Positions 59,501 through 64,000 of a stretch of 64,000 bases of DNA are shown piece by piece. A program made the translations under genes and the position numbers. The notes under the pieces were generated by a model. That model had not been told where the DNA came from and searched no databases. It was given only the letters and a program-made list of their open reading frames with translations. Source of the DNA: an uncultured Verrucomicrobia subdivision 3 bacterium (GTDB lineage Bacteria > Verrucomicrobiota > Verrucomicrobiia > Limisphaerales > UBA11358); contig CAIXUZ010000050.1 in NCBI GenBank assembly GCA_903922735.1, positions 1-64,000 on the forward strand, read 5' to 3'. Each line of letters begins with the position of its first letter. The first letter of the stretch is position 1.

Positions 59501-59872
59501 TCAGTCCAACCGCAGGGCTTGTTCCAAAAGTTGTTCCAAATGCCCGCTCAAAGCCGTTTCGCTGACGGCCAGATTGGCCCCGGATTTTTGCGCGATGGCC
59601 AGGAGTTCCGCCTTGTTGTCCGGTGCAAAAGCGATGATGGGCAGATGTTGGGTGTTGTCGTCGGCTTTGATTTTTTCAATGGCCTCGCAAATTTCACCAG
59701 GGGCATCGAGATCCACAAACAGCAATAGCGGCGATTCCCGGCGCACGGTGACGGCCAGCAGGGCGGGGTTGCTGAGGGCGAGCACCCGGTAATGCAAGTC
59801 CTGCAGCCGGTTCACCAGTTGGCTGCCCGGCATGAGCCGTTCATAGAATACAATCGCCAGCGGTTGCAGCAT
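59501..59872 (-). CDS. Stand-alone receiver-like (CheY-fold) protein
   Basis: The 123-aa product has a receiver-like pattern: LQPLAIVFYERLM, LLLFVDLDAPGEI with Asp in the phosphoacceptor position, LPIIAFAPDN where the usual Thr/Ser and following Ala are altered, and no lysine at the expected end of strand 5 (NLAVSETALSG). It is probably a degenerate receiver acting without phosphorylation. ATG 59872 lies 8 nt after gltD on the same strand, so it is likely the last gene of the gltBD operon. A link to nitrogen control is possible but unproven. Confidence 0.65.
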   Translation of the reverse strand: MLQPLAIVFYERLMPGSQLVNRLQDLHYRVLALSNPALLAVTVRRESPLLLFVDLDAPGEICEAIEKIKADDNTQHLPIIAFAPDNKAELLAIAQKSGANLAVSETALSGHLEQLLEQALRLD

Positions 59873-59880
59873 AACCCCAC

Positions 59881-61365
59881 TTACGGCAAATCGGTTTTGC
59901 CCATCAGGAAACGGTCGCACTCGCGCGCCGCGCCACGTCCTTCGTTGAAGGCCCAGACGACGAGGCTCTGGCCGCGACGGCAATCGCCGCAGGCAAACAC
60001 GCCCTTCACGTTGGTGGTGTATTTCTCGAACTCGGCCTTCGCGTTGGAGCGGGCATCGCGTTCGAGGTTTAGCGCTTCGAGCAAGGGTTGTTCGGGTCCG
60101 ATAAAACCCATTGCCAGCAGCACCAGTTCGGCGGGGATGGTTTTTTCGCTGCCGGGAACGTTCTTCGGCACAAACTGGCCCTTGTCGTTCTTGGTCCACT
60201 CCACTTTCACGGTGTGGACGGCTTTGACCTGGCCGTTCGCGTCGCCTTCAAACTTGGTGGCGGTGGTGAGGTAAATGCGCGGGTCGGCACCGAATTTGGC
60301 CGCGGATTCTTCCTGCCCGTAGTCCACTTTGAGCGTCTTGGGCCATTCGGGCCACGGATTGTCCTTGGCGCGTTCCAGCGGCGGCTTAGGCAATATCTCC
60401 ACCTGCACAATACTCTTGCAGCCGTGGCGAAGGGAAGTTCCGACGCAGTCGGTGCCGGTGTCGCCGCCGCCAATGACCACGACGTTTTTGCTGTCGGCCG
60501 TAATCTGCATGCCGGGCTTGACGCCATCGAGCAGGTTCTTGGTGTTGGCGGTGAGGAATTCCATCGCGAGATGAATTCCCTTGAGCTGGCGGCCTTCAAT
60601 CGGCAAATCACGACCTTTGGTGGCGCCGGTGGCGATGATGACGGCGTCGAATTCTTTCTGCAACTTTTCAACGGGATAATTTTTGCCGATCTCGGTGTTG
60701 CAGACAAATTTCACCCCTTCCTTTTCCAGCAGGTCGAGGCGGCGCAGGACGACTTCCTGCTTGTCGAGCTTCATGTTGGGAATGCCATACATGAGCAAAC
60801 CGCCGGGGCGGTCGGCGCGTTCAAAGACGGTGACGGTGTGGCCGGCTTTATTCAACTGTGCGGCTGCGGAAAGTCCGGCGGGACCGGAGCCAACCACGGC
60901 AACTTTCTTGCCGGTGCGCTTCGCCGGTGGTTCGGGGACCACCCAGCCCTGATCCCAGCCGTGGTCAATGATGCTGACTTCATTATTCTTGATGGTGATC
61001 GGCGGATCATTGATGCCGAGCACGCAGGAGCCCTCGCAAGGGGCAGGGCAGACACGACCGGTAAATTCCGGAAAGTTGTTGGTCTTGTGCAGGCGGTCCA
61101 GCGCTTCCCGCCAGAGGCCGCGAAATACGAGGTCGTTCCATTCCGGAATGAGGTTGTGAATCGGGCAGCCGCTGGCCATGCCGCTGACGAGTTGGCCGGT
61201 ATGGCAAAACGGAATGCCGCAATCCATGCAGCGCGCGCCCTGCTTCTTCAGCTCGGCGTCGGGCAGGTGCAGGTGAATTTCCTTCCAGTCGGCAAGCCGC
61301 TCCAGGGCGGGACGGTCCTGCGGCAGTTGGCGCTGGAACTCTAAAAATCCGGTTGGTTTTCCCAT
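59881..61365 (-). CDS. gltD: Glutamate synthase small subunit
   Basis: Supplies electrons from NADPH to the large subunit. The 494-aa product has two N-terminal Cys clusters for 4Fe-4S centres ([11 protein letters not shown] and [12 protein letters not shown]), an FAD-binding [17 protein letters not shown], and an NADPH-binding [15 protein letters not shown]. The length is normal. It lies 36 nt downstream of gltB on the same strand and is in the same operon. Confidence 0.96.
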   Translation of the reverse strand: MGKPTGFLEFQRQLPQDRPALERLADWKEIHLHLPDAELKKQGARCMDCGIPFCHTGQLVSGMASGCPIHNLIPEWNDLVFRGLWREALDRLHKTNNFPEFTGRVCPAPCEGSCVLGINDPPITIKNNEVSIIDHGWDQGWVVPEPPAKRTGKKVAVVGSGPAGLSAAAQLNKAGHTVTVFERADRPGGLLMYGIPNMKLDKQEVVLRRLDLLEKEGVKFVCNTEIGKNYPVEKLQKEFDAVIIATGATKGRDLPIEGRQLKGIHLAMEFLTANTKNLLDGVKPGMQITADSKNVVVIGGGDTGTDCVGTSLRHGCKSIVQVEILPKPPLERAKDNPWPEWPKTLKVDYGQEESAAKFGADPRIYLTTATKFEGDANGQVKAVHTVKVEWTKNDKGQFVPKNVPGSEKTIPAELVLLAMGFIGPEQPLLEALNLERDARSNAKAEFEKYTTNVKGVFACGDCRRGQSLVVWAFNEGRGAARECDRFLMGKTDLP

Positions 61366-61401
61366 CTTCGGTTTGGTTTATGGATTAAAGTTTCGGGTTG
61401 A

Positions 61402-64000
61402 TCAGTGGCCGCCTTTTACGTTTTCTTCGAATGCCGCCATGATGGCTTCGTCGCCGCTCAAGCCTTGCGACTGAACCCTTTTGAGCGAGGCGAGCACGCG
61501 GGCGTAGTCCTGCGGCAGCACTTTGACAAATTTTGGCACATAATTTTTCCAGTCCGCGAGGATTTTCGCGGCGCGTTCGCTGTGCGTGTAGGTCTGATGC
61601 CGTTGGATGAGCTTCCAGAGCTCTTCGATCTCGTTGGCCTCGGTCAGTATTTCGAGCGAAACCAGCTCCATGTTGCAGCGGGTCTTGAAATCGCCCGCTT
61701 CGTCCAAAACGTAAGCCACGCCGCCGCTCATGCCGGCGGCGAAGTTGCGGCCCGATTTGCCGAGGACAACAACGCGTCCGCCGGTCATGTATTCACAGCC
61801 ATGGTCGCCGATGGCTTCCACCACCGCATCCACGCCAGAGTTGCGGACAGCGAAACGTTCGCCGGCCATGCCGCGCACAAAGATCTCGCCGGCGGTTGCG
61901 CCGTAAAGCGCCACGTTGCCGATGATGATGTTGTCTTCCGCAACAAACGTGGAACCCTTCGGCGGATAAACGATGAGCTTGCCGCCGCTGAGACCTTTGC
62001 CGAAATAATCGTTGGCATCGCCTTCGAGTTCGTGGGTCATGCCCTTGGGCATGAAAGCCCCGAAGCTTTGTCCCGCACTGCCGTTGAATTTCAGGTGCAC
62101 GGTGTCTTCGGGCAGGCCTTTGATGCCGTATTTTTTGGTGATCTCGCTGCCGACGATGGTGCCGACGACGCGGTTCACGTTGATGATGGCCAATTCAGCT
62201 CGCACTTTTTCGCCGCGCTCAATGGCGGGTTTGCAGAGTTCAAGCAGCTTGGTGATATCGAGCGATTTTTCCAGGCCGTGATCCTGCGCCTGCTGCCGGA
62301 AACGGCCGACTTCGGGACCCGCTTCGGGTTGGTGAAGAATCGGCGTGAGATCAATGCCGCTGGCTTTCCAGTGCTCAATTGCTTTCCACGGCACCAGTTT
62401 GTCGGTGCGACCGATCATGTCTTCCAGCTTGCGGAAGCCGAGTCTGGCCATGATTTCACGGAGTTCCTGGGCGATGAACCGCATGTAATTCACGACGTGA
62501 TCCGGATCGCCGGTGAAACGCTTGCGCAGCCGCGGGTCCTGGGTGGCGACACCGACCGGACAGGTGTTTTGATGGCAGACGCGCATCATGATGCAGCCCA
62601 TGACGACCAGCGGGGCGGTCGCAAACCCGAATTCTTCCGCCCCCAGCAGTGCGGCCACGGCGACATCGCGACCGGTCTTCAACTGGCCGTCGGTTTCGAC
62701 ATAGATGCGGCTGCGGAGATTGTTCAATACGAGCGTCTGGTGGGTTTCGGCCACGCCGAGTTCCCACGGGCCGCCCGCATGCTTGATGGACGAGAGCGGC
62801 GAAGCGCCCGTGCCGCCATCATGACCGGAAATCAGCACCACGTCCGCATGCGCCTTGGCGACTCCGGCCGCCACCGTGCCGACGCCGACCTCGGCGACGA
62901 GCTTAACGCTGATCCGCGCATCCCGGTTGGCATTCTTCAAATCGTGGATCAATTCCGACAAGTCCTCGATGGAATAAATGTCGTGGTGCGGCGGCGGGGA
63001 AATAAGTCCAACTCCGGCGGTGGTGCCGCGCGTTTTGGCCACCCACGGATAAACTTTCTTGCCGGGCAATTCGCCGCCTTCGCCGGGCTTCGCGCCCTGC
63101 GCCATCTTGATCTGGATTTCCTTGGCATTGACCAGGTAGTGGCTGGTCACGCCAAATCGTCCGGACGCGACCTGTTTGATGGCGGAATTCTTTGAGTCGC
63201 CTTTCTCATTCGTCCAGGTATAGCGCTCGGCATCTTCGCCGCCTTCGCCGGTGTTGGATTTGCCACCGAGGCGGTTCATGGCGATGGCCAGTGTTTCGTG
63301 CGCCTCCTGCGAAATGGAACCGTAGCTCATCGCGCCGGTCTTGAATCGCTTGACGAGGCTTTCCACCGATTCCACCTCGTCCAGCGACAGTGGCTTCTCC
63401 GCTGGCTTAAAGTCGAGCAGGCCGCGCAGCGTGCAAAGGTTGGCCGCCTGATTGTTGATCAGCTCCGCGAACTCGCGGTAAATCTTCTCGCTGCCGAGGC
63501 GGCAGGCCGTTTGCAGCTTGTGGATCGTCTGCGGATTGAACAGGTGATGTTCGCCGCCGTCGCGCCATTGATACTGGCCGCCGGCATCCAGTTCGGCGTT
63601 GACCGGAACCGGCGGGAACGCGCGGCGATGGCGGGCGATCGCTTCTTCGGCGACGACCTTCAGCCCGGCCCCTTGAATGCGGGTCGGTGTCCAGGTGAAA
63701 TACTTGTCCACGATGTCGTTATTGAGGCCGACGGCTTCAAAAATCTGCGCGCCGCGATAACTCTGAACCGTCGAGATGCCCATCTTGGCCATCGTCTTGA
63801 CGACGCCTTTGATGGCCGCCTTGATGAAATTCTTGATGGCTTTCTTGTGGTCGGTGTTGGTCAGCAAGCCTTCATGGATAAGGTCATCAATGGACTCGTA
63901 AGCCAGGTAGGGATTGATGGCGCTGCAACCATAGCCGATGAGCAATGCAAAATGATGCACTTCGCGCGGTTCGCCGGATTCCAGCACCAACCCCATGCGG
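61402..64000 (-). CDS. gltB: Glutamate synthase large subunit (C-terminal part, 5' end outside the window)
   Basis: About 866 codons are visible; family members are near 1500, so the glutaminase domain and part of the central domain are cut off by the window edge. Seen are the FMN/2-oxoglutarate barrel ([55 protein letters not shown]), the 3Fe-4S cluster site ([17 protein letters not shown]-x5-C-x4-C), and the C-terminal GXGXG beta-helix domain ([35 protein letters not shown]). It converts 2-oxoglutarate and glutamine-derived ammonia to glutamate. Confidence 0.96.
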   Translation of the reverse strand, partial: RMGLVLESGEPREVHHFALLIGYGCSAINPYLAYESIDDLIHEGLLTNTDHKKAIKNFIKAAIKGVVKTMAKMGISTVQSYRGAQIFEAVGLNNDIVDKYFTWTPTRIQGAGLKVVAEEAIARHRRAFPPVPVNAELDAGGQYQWRDGGEHHLFNPQTIHKLQTACRLGSEKIYREFAELINNQAANLCTLRGLLDFKPAEKPLSLDEVESVESLVKRFKTGAMSYGSISQEAHETLAIAMNRLGGKSNTGEGGEDAERYTWTNEKGDSKNSAIKQVASGRFGVTSHYLVNAKEIQIKMAQGAKPGEGGELPGKKVYPWVAKTRGTTAGVGLISPPPHHDIYSIEDLSELIHDLKNANRDARISVKLVAEVGVGTVAAGVAKAHADVVLISGHDGGTGASPLSSIKHAGGPWELGVAETHQTLVLNNLRSRIYVETDGQLKTGRDVAVAALLGAEEFGFATAPLVVMGCIMMRVCHQNTCPVGVATQDPRLRKRFTGDPDHVVNYMRFIAQELREIMARLGFRKLEDMIGRTDKLVPWKAIEHWKASGIDLTPILHQPEAGPEVGRFRQQAQDHGLEKSLDITKLLELCKPAIERGEKVRAELAIINVNRVVGTIVGSEITKKYGIKGLPEDTVHLKFNGSAGQSFGAFMPKGMTHELEGDANDYFGKGLSGGKLIVYPPKGSTFVAEDNIIIGNVALYGATAGEIFVRGMAGERFAVRNSGVDAVVEAIGDHGCEYMTGGRVVVLGKSGRNFAAGMSGGVAYVLDEAGDFKTRCNMELVSLEILTEANEIEELWKLIQRHQTYTHSERAAKILADWKNYVPKFVKVLPQDYARVLASLKRVQSQGLSGDEAIMAAFEENVKGGH

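Overview
The window looks like a chromosome segment from a member of the Verrucomicrobiota, probably near the Pedosphaera/Limisphaerales group. This is an inference from gene content, not from a marker-gene search. Pointers are a short prepilin-type protein with a G/FTLVE signal, a class II (B12) ribonucleotide reductase, many secreted sulfatases, SHD1-, WbsX- and SHOCT-domain proteins, a Gram-negative envelope gene set (lpxB, plsY, gpsA, an OpgC-like protein) and abundant dispersed palindromic repeats. I saw no tRNA, rRNA, CRISPR array or prophage.

Layout. 1-2 kb: a prepilin gene with its own promoter and terminator, between two inverted copies of a dispersed repeat. 2-11.5 kb: housekeeping genes (nrdJ, der, a polyprenol-phosphate mannosyltransferase, glgA, serS, an SHD1-domain protein). 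11.6-18 kb: a WbsX-like lipoprotein, a zinc-ribbon/SHOCT protein, a PHP phosphatase, a membrane glycosyltransferase with TPRs, thrH with a candidate structured leader, and a site-2-type protease. 18-32.7 kb: envelope and core metabolism (OpgC-like, gpsA-plsY, a Gfo/Idh/MocA dehydrogenase, a RAYT transposase between REP-like palindromes, lpxB, HIT protein, sigma factor, apt, a PAP2/GT-C fusion, an OGG-type glycosylase, comB, an M23 peptidase). 32.7-33.7 kb: a repeat-rich scar with the C-terminal remnant of an MmeI-like DNA methyltransferase and a 21-bp tandem array. 33.7-35 kb: an MFS transporter.

35-58 kb is the most distinctive region. Twelve genes run on the minus strand, nearly all with secretion signals: an FGE-fold/PEBP fusion, two arylsulfotransferase-type proteins, three Cys-type sulfatases, a metallophosphoesterase, a DUF1566-type protein, an FGE-fold/arylsulfotransferase fusion, a multicopper oxidase, a YHYH protein and a HupE/UreJ-type membrane protein. 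An OmpR-type response regulator and a histidine kinase are divergent from the block. Four copies of an 11-bp-period direct repeat (CTTMA-N6-CTTAAGG) lie in front of the regulator gene and of three genes or operons of the block, so it is probably one regulon. The FGE-fold domains lack the catalytic cysteines of formylglycine-generating enzyme, so they probably do not activate the sulfatases. My working hypothesis is an envelope or extracellular system handling sulfated (phenolic or polymeric) substrates with copper-enzyme oxidation, sensed by the two-component pair.

58-64 kb returns to housekeeping genes: hemW, a cold-shock gene with a hairpin-bearing leader, a degenerate receiver-domain gene, gltD and the 3' part of gltB, which runs off the window. 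A second theme is palindromic repeats that have entered coding sequence: lpxB and hemW each carry one in frame, similar in manner to the Rickettsia palindromic elements.
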